A stretch of DNA of 64,000 bases. It comes from Anisakis pegreffii. Lineage: Eukaryota > Nematoda > Chromadorea > Rhabditida > Anisakidae. The first letter of the stretch is position 1, and each line of letters begins with the position of its first letter. Below the pieces are notes generated by a model. The model was not told the origin of the DNA, made no database searches, and saw only the letters and a program-made list of their open reading frames with translations. Both the position numbers and the translations under genes were made by a program. The stretch lies in the NCBI GenBank assembly GCA_035041965.1, contig JAPYMA010000256.1, positions 1 to 64,000 on the forward strand. Reading direction: 5' to 3'. Of the stretch, positions 1-13,400 are shown one piece after another.

Positions 1-138
1 TAATTATGTCAATATTCATGGTCCGTTGAATGTCGAATATGATTCTAGTAGAAAACTGGATATGACCATAGGTTACACGAAACAATCTTTTCAAAGAGAA
101 CGGGCATAAAAGATCACGCAAGCAAAGGTGGAACATAC

Positions 139-3100
139 ATCACTCTGAGCATCACTCTCTTGTGTGACCAAATTGTTACCAAAATTTTGTGCTTCATCCG
201 TAAATTCTAATATCTTTGTGGTATCTCTGCGATGTTCATTCAGCTGATTGACTCGTTCGTCCAGTGGTAAATTAGGATCGCTTGACTGAGGTTGGACGAC
301 AGTTCTGAGGAGTGGAGTGACCGCATAGTGATGATAGGATGACTTAGGATTATCAATCGAATTGTTCAGTGGCATTTGTTCGTATGATGAAATCGACATT
401 CGATCACCGAATGATGCGTCTAATAGTCTTGTGGCCCTTTAAATATTTCTCTCATCATCGGCTTTATTATTATTATTATTATTATCCCAATAATTACCAT
501 TACCGCTATCACCACTCTTGATATTACATCTAATCAAGTGTATAAATGAACATGACGAGAACACATCTAAGAACATCATTCGAATGAACACAGATAAGAA
601 TTTGAGAACTCTAAAGATAATGAGATGGAAGAGCAACGAGCGACAAAACCTTTCGATGGTATCAGTCAAATGATCAAGCGTATTCAGCGATTGTTTCACT
701 TTTTTACTCAGACTGTCAGATCGGTGCACTGTTACAGACGTTGGATATCGACTATGAGCCAGTTCCTTGAAAGAAAATCTTTCGGTAGAAATACAGCCGA
801 TCTTTATTTATTATTTTTTACTTCCTATCCAATTTTTGAAGTTACAGTCTTCTTGTTTCACTCTATTATTCGCTGTTATTACCGACTGTCATTAGCTATT
901 CCGTTGTTCAAATGATCTAATCTTTTATTCGTTGCTACACAAATCAAAAACGTCCAAACTTTGCCACAACACAACAGTTTAGCATAAACATACTTGTGTT
1001 TGAATGTTGCGAACGGATGAAAGAAATGTTTGCGGTGTATTCGATGAATTAGTTTGAATGTTTGGTTGACTGAATTCATCGAAATGAAACGAGTTGCAAT
1101 CCGATAGAAGCCGCTTTCTTGTTGCCTTTTCGTTTATCATATTTGATTCAGAATCCAAAACTGGACCGTTCATCTTTGACGAATGAGATACACATTCAAA
1201 GTTTCCGTTTGACCTTCCGCAAGCATCAGAGCGTTTTTCGAATTTATTCTTCAACGCTGAACTATTCGCAGATCTTTTACTCGAAGCGTTTCGATGAACC
1301 TTGACTGCGTTAACGGCATTCGCCGAGGTTCTACTAGAAGAACCAGGTGATTTATGTGCATTGAAATCCGATCGAGTGAATGATCTCGTTGAAGAATGTA
1401 ATGATGAATTGACTGAATTATTCTTTGATATTTGTTTACTTTGACTTGAATTGGTTATGGTTGAAGAGTGATCAAATGCTTTCGATTGATCAGTCATTGA
1501 AGACTCGGTTCGATCAGATTTCGATTGGTCGGTTATTGAAGTCTCGACTTGATCAGATTTCGATTGAGCCGATGATGAACGAGTATCTGCAAAGAAATCA
1601 TTCATATGCAGCAACTAAAAGCGTTAAAAGACCATATCATCAGCCAACTAGCAATAAAGAGACTCCATGTTTCTGCAATCCAATTAACTAAGCAATTCAA
1701 ATATAAACTATCTAATGAAACGAAAAGTATTATTACGCGTGAGACTAAATTCGTCAAGAGAAATCGATGATGGACATGACATATCGAGAAACAATGACGA
1801 AAGAATTGTACAGTTTTGGAAGTTTCTGAAACATTCTGTGATAAAGTATAATAATCAATGCGGTTATGAAGGAATGGAATCAATTCCAAAAGTGACCTCT
1901 TTCTTTGAATGTTTTCGAACTCGTTCGAGAAGTTTGAGTCCGATTCCGGGATTTGCTGACAGCGGACAATGACGAATTAACAGTACTGACTGCATTACTT
2001 TCAGTAGCAATACCTTCTTCAGTACTTTCATAATCAGCCTTTGTCTGCACACCCACATCAATCGCGGAAATGTTGTCGTGTAATGAAGTTTGAATTGTTT
2101 CGCTGATTAACTGCTTCGGTAACGATTCAACACTGAATTGGTTATGTTAGTAAATGATCGTATTATCACAAGATGATACAAAAGTGCAACGTATGGAACA
2201 ATTAGAAGTTGAATTTAATTTCTCCGAGTGAAATCTGAAATTGTTTTTAAATGTTGTAAACAATTACGTTGCCGCATTTGATGACGATCTGTCGACTGAA
2301 TCAGACTGCTGTCCATCACTTCCCACTACTTTATGTTCGACTAGGTTATTAAATTCTTTCACAGATAAAAATCTTGGTATCTGCGAGCTTAACGTTGGTG
2401 TTGCTGAATTCGATGGAAAATTGCGTGATTCTTTTCGACGTGACTCGATCAAAGGCTGCGCTGCATAATCCTGGAGTAGATTAATCACATGAGCAGAAGC
2501 CGACTGGCTTACAAGCGGCAGTGGAGAATATGCATTCATTAACAATAAGAGCTTTTGCAGATAATTGCACAAAGAGAAGGAATCAGACTGATGTCAAGAA
2601 AAACATTCGGTTCATTATATTCAACTGAATTTGACAGTGATTTTTATCAAACACTCATTTATTCCAAAAAGCTCATGAACCGGAGAAATTCATATGAATT
2701 GAATTTCTCGAAGCGTTAAAAATCCAAATTTCCGTCATTTTGCTAATCATCGATACTCCTCAGCAACTGCTGTTGAGCTGAACAAAATTTTATAAATTAT
2801 AGTTCATAGATGGTAATAAACCTCAGTTAGTTGTTCGCCTAGACCAGTGTTCAGTGATGAATTCAACAACGCTTTGCTATGGGCATTCCTATCCGTTGAA
2901 CTACACACCTCCAACTGTTTGTCTGAAAAGAAGAAGGGTTACGCCAAAATCATGACAGAATGACGGATCATTAACTCTCACACTGATCTACACGCTTGTG
3001 AGAGTGACCAACTTCACGAACAGATTTCATACAAAAAAATTCATTCCTTATTGTTAGGATTTTTAACAAATCAACTATGAGCTATATGAACGTAGAGATG

Positions 3101-3896
3101 AATAAATCAAACGACTGAGACTGTAGCTGATGAAAGGTAACAAACAAGTTGGTGATGCTCTTATTTGATTGATTTTACGTGCCACACTTTGCTCAACCAA
3201 TTGCGAATGCGTCATTGTCCTAGGTTTTGTTCGCATCAATGCGCTAGTTGACGAACGAGATCGTCTCAGCGGTCGTTCAATATTATTACCACCATTTCTT
3301 ACATCATTCATCATCGCTTGTTCCACTGAATTCAAAAGTGAAAGCAATTTCAAAGCCGATTCATTGATGAAAATATTACTGCCTTGATAGTTATCAGCAT
3401 TTGGACGAATAAATGCAGTCATAATAAAATTTGTGCATCCCTTACGCCAGATATGACTCTGATAAATATTGTGATATCAACACAAAAAAATAACCTAGGA
3501 CTTTTCTCCAACGTAACTCTTCAGTGACATTGCTTTGCGTACGTTGCGCTCTGTGCGTTACATTCCTGAAACAATTATTGAATGAATAACTTGATAAGAC
3601 AATGTTACGAAAATTCAGCAAAAGATGCGCGAACGTAACCTTTCCAAAAGATTCGGTTCTTGACAAGGAGGATGCTGACTAGTTGGCTGACTTGAGGTTT
3701 TCCTCTCGAAATGATTTGTTCGCTCAGTGTTATTGCTCGATTTCACCATCTTACGGCCAATGTACTGCAATAATGCAGGATAGAGAACAGTTTTTGATAT
3801 TGGCGCACCGGATTCCGATTTACGTGGAGAAGAACTGAGTGCTTTTCGTATTCGCAATCTTTTGTTTGCAGCTGAGTGGTTGTTACAACTGACCAT
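139..3896 (-). pseudogene. Mirror copy of the first nine exons of the CEP350-like gene (left palindrome arm)
   Basis: Exons mirrored from the right arm fall at about 3640-3896, 3502-3565, 3146-3458, 2823-2923, 2268-2587, 1897-2132, 994-1586, 650-765 and 139-427, reading on the - strand. All stay open. Exon 7 is 593 nt here against 710 nt in the right arm because it has two 39-bp minisatellite units instead of five. There are several amino-acid differences in exon 7, for example Met for Ile, Pro for Ala and Arg for His. The copy must continue left of the window if it is complete. It is called a pseudogene only because the duplicate is incomplete here; it looks like an intact allele, and may be one, placed in inverted orientation by assembly. 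Confidence 0.6.
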
Positions 3897-4131
3897 TCTG
3901 AAACTGAATCAATAACGCAAATATGGTCATCAACGAAATCAGTTTCAACATTCGAACTTTTCTTTTGCTAAATATGGAGGAGTCATATTACGGTTGAATC
4001 TATTAGAAAGCGTTTTCGGCAGTAAAAAGAAGAGTTCCCACTGAGAAGCTTCACAAAGACAGAAGGTATTTTCTGAAGATCAACGACTGTGGTGAACGAG
4101 TTTGCGTAACTGAAAATGATCAGAAATTGAT

Positions 4132-4134
<3 letters not shown>

Positions 4135-4166
<32 letters not shown>
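4135..4166. repeat. (AT)16 microsatellite at the palindrome centre
   Basis: Thirty-two bases of perfect AT dinucleotide repeat, flanked by TTCG on the left and CGAA on the right. It is the exact symmetry point (4150.5) of the inverted duplication. A self-complementary tract like this can fold back during replication, library preparation or assembly, so it is the natural place for either a real hairpin-mediated rearrangement or an artefact. Confidence 0.95.
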
Positions 4167-4169
<3 letters not shown>

Positions 4170-4404
4170 ATCAATTTCTGATCATTTTCAGTTACGCAAA
4201 CTCGTTCACCACAGTCGTTGATCTTCAGAAAATACCTTCTGTCTTTGTGAAGCTTCTCAGTGGGAACTCTTCTTTTTACTGCCGAAAATGCTTTCTAATA
4301 GATTCAACCGTAATATGACTCCTCCATATTTAGCAAAAGAAAAGTTCGAATGTTGAAACTGATTTCGTTGATGACCATATTTGCGTTATTGATTCAGTTT
4401 CAGA

Positions 4405-7400
4405 ATGGTCAGTTGTAACAACCACTCAGCTGCAAACAAAAGATTGCGAATACGAAAAGCACTCAGTTCTTCTCCACGTAAATCGGAATCCGGTGCGCCA
4501 ATATCAAAAACTGTTCTCTATCCTGCATTATTGCAGTACATTGGCCGTAAGATGGTGAAATCGAGCAATAACACTGAGCGAACAAATCATTTCGAGAGGA
4601 AAACCTCAAGTCAGCCAACTAGTCAGCATCCTCCTTGTCAAGAACCGAATCTTTTGGAAAGGTTACGTTCGCGCATCTTTTGCTGAATTTTCGTAACATT
4701 GTCTTATCAAGTTATTCATTCAATAATTGTTTCAGGAATGTAACGCACAGAGCGCAACGTACGCAAAGCAATGTCACTGAAGAGTTACGTTGGAGAAAAG
4801 TCCTAGGTTATTTTTTTGTGTTGATATCACAATATTTATCAGAGTCATATCTGGCGTAAGGGATGCACAAATTTTATTATGACTGCATTTATTCGTCCAA
4901 ATGCTGATAACTATCAAGGCAGTAATATTTTCATCAATGAATCGGCTTTGAAATTGCTTTCACTTTTGAATTCAGTGGAACAAGCGATGATGAATGATGT
5001 AAGAAATGGTGGTAATAATATTGAACGACCGCTGAGACGATCTCGTTCGTCAACTAGCGCATTGATGCGAACAAAACCTAGGACAATGACGCATTCGCAA
5101 TTGGTTGAGCAAAGTGTGGCACGTAAAATCAATCAAATAAGAGCATCACCAACTTGTTTGTTACCTTTCATCAGCTACAGTCTCAGTCGTTTGATTTATT
5201 CATCTCTACGTTCATATAGCTCATAGTTGATTTGTTAAAAATCCTAACAATAAGGAATGAATTTTTTGTATGAAATCTGTTCGTGAAGTTGGTCACTCTC
5301 ACAAGCGTGTAGATCAGTGTGAGAGTTAATGATCCGTCATTCTGTCATGATTTTGGCGTAACCCTTCTTCTTTTCAGACAAACAGTTGGAGGTGCGTAGT
5401 TCAACGGATAGGAATGCCCATAGCAAAGCGTTGTTGAATTCATCACTGAACACTGGTCTAGGCGAACAACTAACTGAGGTTTATTACCATCTATGAACTA
5501 TAATTTATAAAATTTTGTTCAGCTCAACAGCAGTTGCTGAGGAGTATCGATGATTAGCAAAATGACGGAAATTTGGATTTTTAACGCTTCGAGAAATTCA
5601 ATTCATATGAATTTCTCCGGTTCATGAGCTTTTTGGAATAAATGAGTGTTTGATAAAAATCACTGTCAAATTCAGTTGAATATAATGAACCGAATGTTTT
5701 TCTTGACATCAGTCTGATTCCTTCTCTTTGTGCAATTATCTGCAAAAGCTCTTATTGTTAATGAATGCATATTCTCCACTGCCGCTTGTAAGCCAGTCGG
5801 CTTCTGCTCATGTGATTAATCTACTCCAGGATTATGCAGCGCAGCCTTTGATCGAGTCACGTCGAAAAGAATCACGCAATTTTCCATCGAATTCAGCAAC
5901 ACCAACGTTAAGCTCGCAGATACCAAGATTTTTATCTGTGAAAGAATTTAATAACCTAGTCGAACATAAAGTAGTGGGAAGTGATGGACAGCAGTCTGAT
6001 TCAGTCGACAGATCGTCATCAAATGCGGCAACGTAATTGTTTACAACATTTAAAAACAATTTCAGATTTCACTCGGAGAAATTAAATTCAACTTCTAATT
6101 GTTCCATACGTTGCACTTTTGTATCATCTTGTGATAATACGATCATTTACTAACATAACCAATTCAGTGTTGAATCGTTACCGAAGCAGTTAATCAGCGA
6201 AACAATTCAAACTTCATTACACGACAACATTTCCGCGATTGATGTGGGTGTGCAGACAAAGGCTGATTATGAAAGTACTGAAGAAGGTATTGCTACTGAA
6301 AGTAATGCAGTCAGTACTGTTAATTCGTCATTGTCCGCTGTCAGCAAATCCCGGAATCGGACTCAAACTTCTCGAACGAGTTCGAAAACATTCAAAGAAA
6401 GAGGTCACTTTTGGAATTGATTCCATTCCTTCATAACCGCATTGATTATTATACTTTATCACAGAATCTTTCAGAAAGTTCCAAAACTGTACAATTCTTT
6501 CGATATGTCATGTCCATCATCGATTTCTCTTGACGAATTTAGTCTCACGCGTAATAATACTTTTCGTTTCATTAGATAATTTATATTTGAATTGCTTAGT
6601 TAATTGGATTGCAGAAACATGGAGTCTCTTTATTGCTAGTTGGCTGATGATATTGTCTTTTAACACTTTTAGTTGCTGCATATGAATGATTTCTTTGCAG
6701 ATACTCGTTCATCATCGGCTCAATCGAAATCTGATCAAGTCGAGACTTCAATAACCGACCAATCGAAATCTGATCAAGTCGAGACTTCAATAACCGACCA
6801 ATCGAAATCTGATCAAGTCGAGACTTCAATAACCGACCAATCGAAATCTGATCAAGTCGAGACTTCAATAACCGACCAATCGAAATCTGATCGAACCGAG
6901 TCTTCAATAACCGATCAATCGAAAGCATTTGATCACTCTTCAACCATAACCAATTCAAGTCAAAGTAAACAAATATCAAAGAATAATTCAGTCAATTCAT
7001 CATTACATTCTTCAACGAGATCATTCACTCGATCGGATTTCAATGCACATAAATCACCTGGTTCTTCTAGTAGAACCTCGGCGAATGCCGTTAACGCAGT
7101 CAAGGTTCATCGAAACGCTTCGAGTAAAAGATCTGCGAATAGTTCAACGTTGAAGAATAAATTCGAAAAACGCTCTGATGCTTGCGGAAGGTCAAACAGA
7201 AACTTTGAATGTTTATCTCATTCGTCAAAGATGAACGGTCCAGTTTTGGATTCTGAATCAAATATGATAAACGAAAAGGCAACAAGAAAGCGGCTTCTAT
7301 CGGATTGCAACTCGTTTCATTTCGATGAATTCAGTCAAGCAAACATTCAAACTAATTCATCGAATACACCGCAAACATTTCTTTCATCCGTTCACAACAT

Positions 7401-10400
7401 TCAAACACAAGTATGTTTATGCTAAACTGTTGTGTTGTGGCAAAGTTTGGACGTTTTTGATTTGTGTAGCAACGAATAAAAGATTAGATCATTTGAACAA
7501 CGGAATAGCTAATGACAGTCGGTAATAACAGCGAATAATAGAGTGAAACAAGAAGACTGTAACTTCAAAAATTGGATAGGAAGTAAAGAATAATAAATAA
7601 AGATCGGCTGTATTTCTACCGAAAGATTTTCTTTCAAGGAACTGGCTCATAGTCGATATCCAACGTCTGTAACAATGCACCGATCTGACAGTCTGAGTAA
7701 AAAAGTGAAACAATCGCTGAATACGCTTGATCATTTGACTGATACCATCGAAAGGTTTTGTCGCTCGTTGCTCTTCCATCTCATTATCTTTATAGTTCTC
7801 AAATTCTTATCTGTGTTCATTCGAATGATGTTCTTAGATGTGTTCTCGTCATGTTCATTTATACACTTGATTAGATGTAATATCAAGAGTGGTGATAGCG
7901 GTAATGGTAATTATTGGGATAATAATAATAATAATAATAAAGCCGATGATGAGAGAAATATTTAAAGGGCCACAAGACTATTAGACGCATCATTCGGTGA
8001 TCGAATGTCGATTTCATCATACGAACAAATGCCACTGAACAATTCGATTGATAATCCTAAGTCATCCTATCATCACTATGCGGTCACTCCACTCCTCAGA
8101 ACTGTCGTCCAACCTCAGTCAAGCGATCCTAATTTACCACTGGACGAACGAGTCAATCAGCTGAATGAACATCGCAGAGATACCACAAAGATATTAGAAT
8201 TTACGGATGAAGCACAAAATTTTGGTAACAATTTGGTCACACAAGAGAGTGATGCTCAGAGTGATGTATGTTCCACCTTTGCTTGCGTGATCTTTTATGC
8301 CCGTTCTCTTTGAAAAGATTGTTTCGTGTAACCTATGGTCATATCCAGTTTTCTACTAGAATCATATTCGACATTCAACGGACCATGAATATTGACATAA
8401 TTACGTGAAAATAGTGAATAATCGCGGCCATATCGAACCAAATTTGCATGTGATATCCGATTCCGTAACTTCAGATTTTTCGATGAACTCATAATTGATT
8501 TGAAAGTTGAAAGATTCGTATGAAAGAAAACCGTTTCGCTGAAGATGCACGATTATCGACTGCATTTTGGGGATACTTGTTATAGGTTGGTCGGAATTCT
8601 AAGCTCGATGCAATCAATCTACCGTCAATGATTGTTGATGTTAATGAGGATTTGAGTTCAAAATTCGATTGCTCAACCTTGAATAGTGTTTCACCAATAC
8701 GTGAGTATCCGTCGTCGTTGATTGAAACACGTCCACCTCCGATACAAGTAACATTTTCCTGTCATTTTTCATTCATTCATTCATTCATTTATCTCATTTC
8801 ATATTTAAGAAATACAGGTAAACCATTCACGTGTACTCAAACGTGAATGTCTTAACTAAGGTGATATGATTTTGTTTCGTTGTTGAGAAGTGATTTTCGT
8901 TTTAAGCCATAGAACGTGAATCTGTATATTCGATTTGCAAAAATTACTTGATTCACGTCAACAACACTCTTCAGCTGATCATTTTTCAGGGCAGTGTGTA
9001 TTTGATAGATATTGTCTATGAAGCACAAGTGTAAATATCTATCTTCACACCAACCACTCTTTACTTCGTTCATTCGTTTCACTCCTATTTTCATTCTTTG
9101 TTCGTTTCATCCTTGTTTGTCCACATCGCACCCGTCGTCAGTTTTGCGTCACTTTCTTTTAAACACGTTTTTGCATTCATCTGCGTTGATTTTAATCAGT
9201 TTATTCGCGATTTATTTCGGTTTTTATGTTATTTTCACATTTCATCAGACCTTTGATGTTTCATTAGAACAGTTCATGGTGCGGTTTGTTTCTTCTTTCT
9301 CATCGGTGCATTATAGATCAGTTCATTGAAGTGGTGTGCATGAGGTTTTCGATAGATTAGAAGTCAGTGCCAATTCCGTGTAAACGATTTGTAAGAACCA
9401 TCTCTTGGCTGTAAAGAACAAGAAAATTCCTTATCAGTAACAGCATGCAATCACCTTTACAGCATCCAATTGTAAACAGTTTCGGATTCATACGTTATAG
9501 ATTAATGGAGCAATATCACTTGTATGATGATGATGTGAATAGGACGTTTGATGTAAACTGTTGTTCATGATAGCCAGCGATCATTCAATTATTTATTTGT
9601 TCAGTTGAACATTCTGCACCTGAGGCGTCATTGGAACTAGGGTTTGCACGGGATCCCAAGATTCCGAGATTACAATTCTGATCCCGATCCCGGGATTTAA
9701 GTTTTGAAAAATCCCGGGATCTCGGGATTTGATAAAGCAGGTCAATTTGTATGAATTTGATCGCATGCCCATCTTGAAGCAAGCCTTAATCGTTCCCAGC
9801 TTATTCATAAGCAGTCATCTTTGTTGTTCGCTACCTATCATTGATGAATGGTCAAGGAAATTGATGCAAGTCAGACGAATGGCCGAATGAACTTTTGCAT
9901 AACATTTCATTGAACATTCCATTGATTATTCTGCTCTCCATTAGTGTATGTCGCGCTCATCTGAATGCATTTCTATGTAGACTAACGGAGATAATCATAT
10001 TTTCTAACGAGAACCAAGAGCAGCAAAATTCAACCAAATTTTAAGTTGTTTCTTTCCACGCGATTTGTTCGGCTTCAATATTCCATCTGTTAATTCAAAT
10101 GCATATTCTAAAGACTGCAAGTCTCTTTACTTCGCTATTTGGAATCATTTTTATTCGATCGAAATGTGCATAAATTCTCATCGAAATCACTCATAGTGAG
10201 AATTCGTTGCAGAAGTGAGCGAAACTGTTCCATTCGAAAGGTTCTTAAGCTTAAATATCAAGTACATTTCCACGATTTCCGATTGAAATTATTAATAGTG
10301 AGTATGTAAATACTGATGGTTCGATGACAATCCATTGCGGATGTTTTTTTTGCTTTTTAGATAAACTCTGAACTTTTAGAATTCAAATGATTTAATATAT

Positions 10401-13400
10401 GCGATGCATTTCTGTCGAAATTCCGGAATGCCACAACTCAGCTGATGTTAACACAGAGAGAAAATGGATTTGGAGCATTGGAAATAGGTGTTTGAGAATC
10501 AAGAACTTCATATTCACATGCAAATGAACTCTTATTAGCTTAGACCCGAGATGACAAGATGCCTGAGCATATTAGGAAATATTAATTGTTGCGCTTGTTC
10601 ATTTGAATTTGAATAATTCCTCGATTTGTTGAATTAGCTCTTTTCTGACTAATTATGATCGTATTGCTTCAAAAAGAATGAGTTGAAAATGTTACGCTTC
10701 TATGTTTCAAGTGTTGCCCAATCCCGAGAGTGAAAAAACGTCGGAAATTTGCAAACCCTAATCGGGACATGTCACGGAATGTGAAAGGTTGAAGAACATA
10801 GTATTGTTCGATAAACGGTTGCTGAGCATATTGCCAACGTCTCATGCAGATATACTCCTATGTAAACTGCGAAATTGAGAAAGTCTGTAGTGGAACGAAA
10901 AGGTTATTGTCTAATTGTAAGCAAAATTTTAATGAAAAACGAAAACATTGCTAGGCGAACAAATTGGCAGTCTGTATCACAGGGCCGACTTAAATCATTT
11001 TCAGTTTGGATATGAGCTTGAGACCAAACGTTAGACTCATGATAAGCATAAGCCTGTTTTCGAAATATCTCAGCAGTTAATATATGCGTTTGTGCTGATT
11101 GCCGTGAACAGTAGGTACAAATTTGCGTTTACAGTTTGGCGATAGGCAAAACATTTGGGGGAAGAGGGAGGTGCATTTCAATAGTGACTGGACGAGTGCG
11201 GTTTTAGTTTCCATTTTGACGTGATATTGTGTGCTTGATTGGTGGTAGTTGGGAGTCGGTCCGATTGGACTGCTTATTTGTTCGTTGTTCGAAAGTATCA
11301 CCTTGCATTTGTATGAAGCCTTCAGTTGTATCACTTTGCATGTTCGTTGTTGCTCGTGCGAAATTGAATTTATAGGCGCAACATTGATTGATATGATCAT
11401 AACGTATTGATTGACAAACGAACACTCGAAAATATTTAGATTAGTCGTTTTTAGACGTTATATAATTTCAAATTTGTTAGCATTTGCATTCCCTCGATTT
11501 AGAAAGTTCATTTTTTTTCGCTAGCTTACCGTGTTCGATGATTATTTTGTTTCGTACCATCCCGTAGTGAATTCTAAGTAGATTTCCAAAAAATGTTGCT
11601 GAATGTGTTGAACGTCGTTTATTTTTTGAACGTCTAACTTGAGTGCATATCTTCCAAGTACTTACTGTTAAAGATTTGTGTTTTCTAGATGTCATCTTCG
11701 ATTCCTCGAAGTATGCAAGGTAAAGAGAATGACTCATTCGAGGACAACGTCGCAACAGCTTCGTATCTACATCGTGTGGTAATAAATTTCACATTCAATT
11801 AATGATATGTTGTGCTGTTTACATATTATCAGCCACCAAAAAGAAGACTTGATTTCGTTTTCTTTACAATGAATTGCATTATTTCAGTGGCCTCTTTCTG
11901 TGAATGTTGCGAACCACTTTTACAACGGTGCATTTCTATGCTTTCGACTAAGAACTCTTTTCATGAACAAAATCGTTACTTTCAAATATCACATCCACTG
12001 CTATTAAACTGCTACTAGAACTGTGTTAATTGAATAATTGAACAATTCGATTCAAACAAAAATGTTCCGTTTTGAGAGCTGTGGAAAAGATGAATCAAGA
12101 AAAGAGCGGAATGATCCAAAGATGGAGTCCATGAGCAATCGACAAGTAATGGAGAGCAATTTCAAAGGTGGTTATTAGTTTTCTGTTTTTATTTGAAGAA
12201 TCGTTCTTTATTTCGAGTTTTTCATATCTTCAATAATGCACCGATCCATTGTATGGTGATGTTGGGAATTTTGTATTTTTGTCGAAGACTGAGAGTGGTT
12301 TATGAGTGAATGTCGAGATCAGTTCATTACAACCATCCGATGATACGTTGTTTGTCAAGCAATTCCCGTTTGTCCCCTTTGCAGAACCAACTGAACGACC
12401 TCAGAATCGCGATGAAATTGTGAAGATGACGATGCAGGCTTTGAATCAGTACTTGGAGGATGTCTGTGTGTACTTCTATTGGCGCAAAAAGTTTGTTTAC
12501 ATTTTCTCAGAAATTTGAATACAATTATCAAGGAGAAGCAAATTTGAATATTTTTTGATGGCTTTCTGAGATGACTTTTCAGAACAAAGAGTTCACTTTC
12601 TAGTGCAAGAGTGTTCATTAATACTATGGACATCTCCGATACTTTATTTTCATCAATTATGTTAGCGGTGACTGGAGTTTTGAAAAACTAATTGGTTACT
12701 GAAAGGAAGAGTTGTAGTAGTGAAGATTGTTGAGAAGACAATATCTTATCGTTGTTTTCCAGAGAGTTGTTGAACTTGAATGAGTTGGATCAGTGGCATG
12801 AGATGAACGAGAAGCAGAAGAGCGTTGAAAATGACATCGCCGATATGAAGCGTATATATGAAGAATCAAAACACATCGCTAAACCATACGTTAGTTTTGT
12901 TACATTTTTTGTTTAATTGGTTCAGAATGTTTACGATAACGGTGTATGTCCTATATAAAATTTATTGGCAAGATATTACTGAACTTGTATGACTGAATAA
13001 TTCGGGAGCATCTCGATAATTCTGGTCGCATTTCTGCTTAGTGCTTGAGAATTTCGGTTAGTTTCAATGTGGGGATTGAACTGCTCTGTACGTACAGTTT
13101 TGATTCTGATCACGGATGTTGTAAGATTGTCAGTCACTTGTGAATTAATTTAGGAAGAATATTTTCGATATCATATGCACGAAATTGCTCGTTTGCATTT
13201 ACTGTCAATACAAATTCGTGAAGAATTATTGTCAACTGGGTACGTTTTATCTGTTTCGTTTCGTCCATTGACAAAGTTGAGCGCCGGATACTGTGATCAA
13301 TTTGGTGTCACAGTGATTGAGAAATTGCACTAGAGTCATGAAAAAAAATCATAACTATCATTCGATTATTTCCGCAAAAGTTAACATTTTCAGAGTAAAA

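Larger units (their letters stand above)
1..8403. repeat. Large spacerless inverted duplication (palindrome), arms at least 4.1 kb
   Basis: The sequence from the centre leftwards is the reverse complement of the sequence from the centre rightwards. Base 1 pairs with base 8403 and the arms meet in an AT dinucleotide tract with no unique spacer. The pairing sum is 8301 near the centre, 8300 after a 1-bp homopolymer indel, and 8404 outside the exon-7 minisatellite. I see about 99 percent identity with scattered SNPs, a 13-bp indel near right-arm position 6504 (left-arm copy near 1788-1800), and a 117-bp length difference from three minisatellite units. The left arm is cut by the window edge, so the true arm length is unknown. 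All indels seen are intronic or in frame. Confidence 0.95.

Noticed and set aside
4127..4318. Frame beginning MIRYIYIYIY across the palindrome centre
   Set aside because: The start is translation of the (AT)16 tract, and the same frame exists mirrored on the other strand. No splice context fits the next exon.
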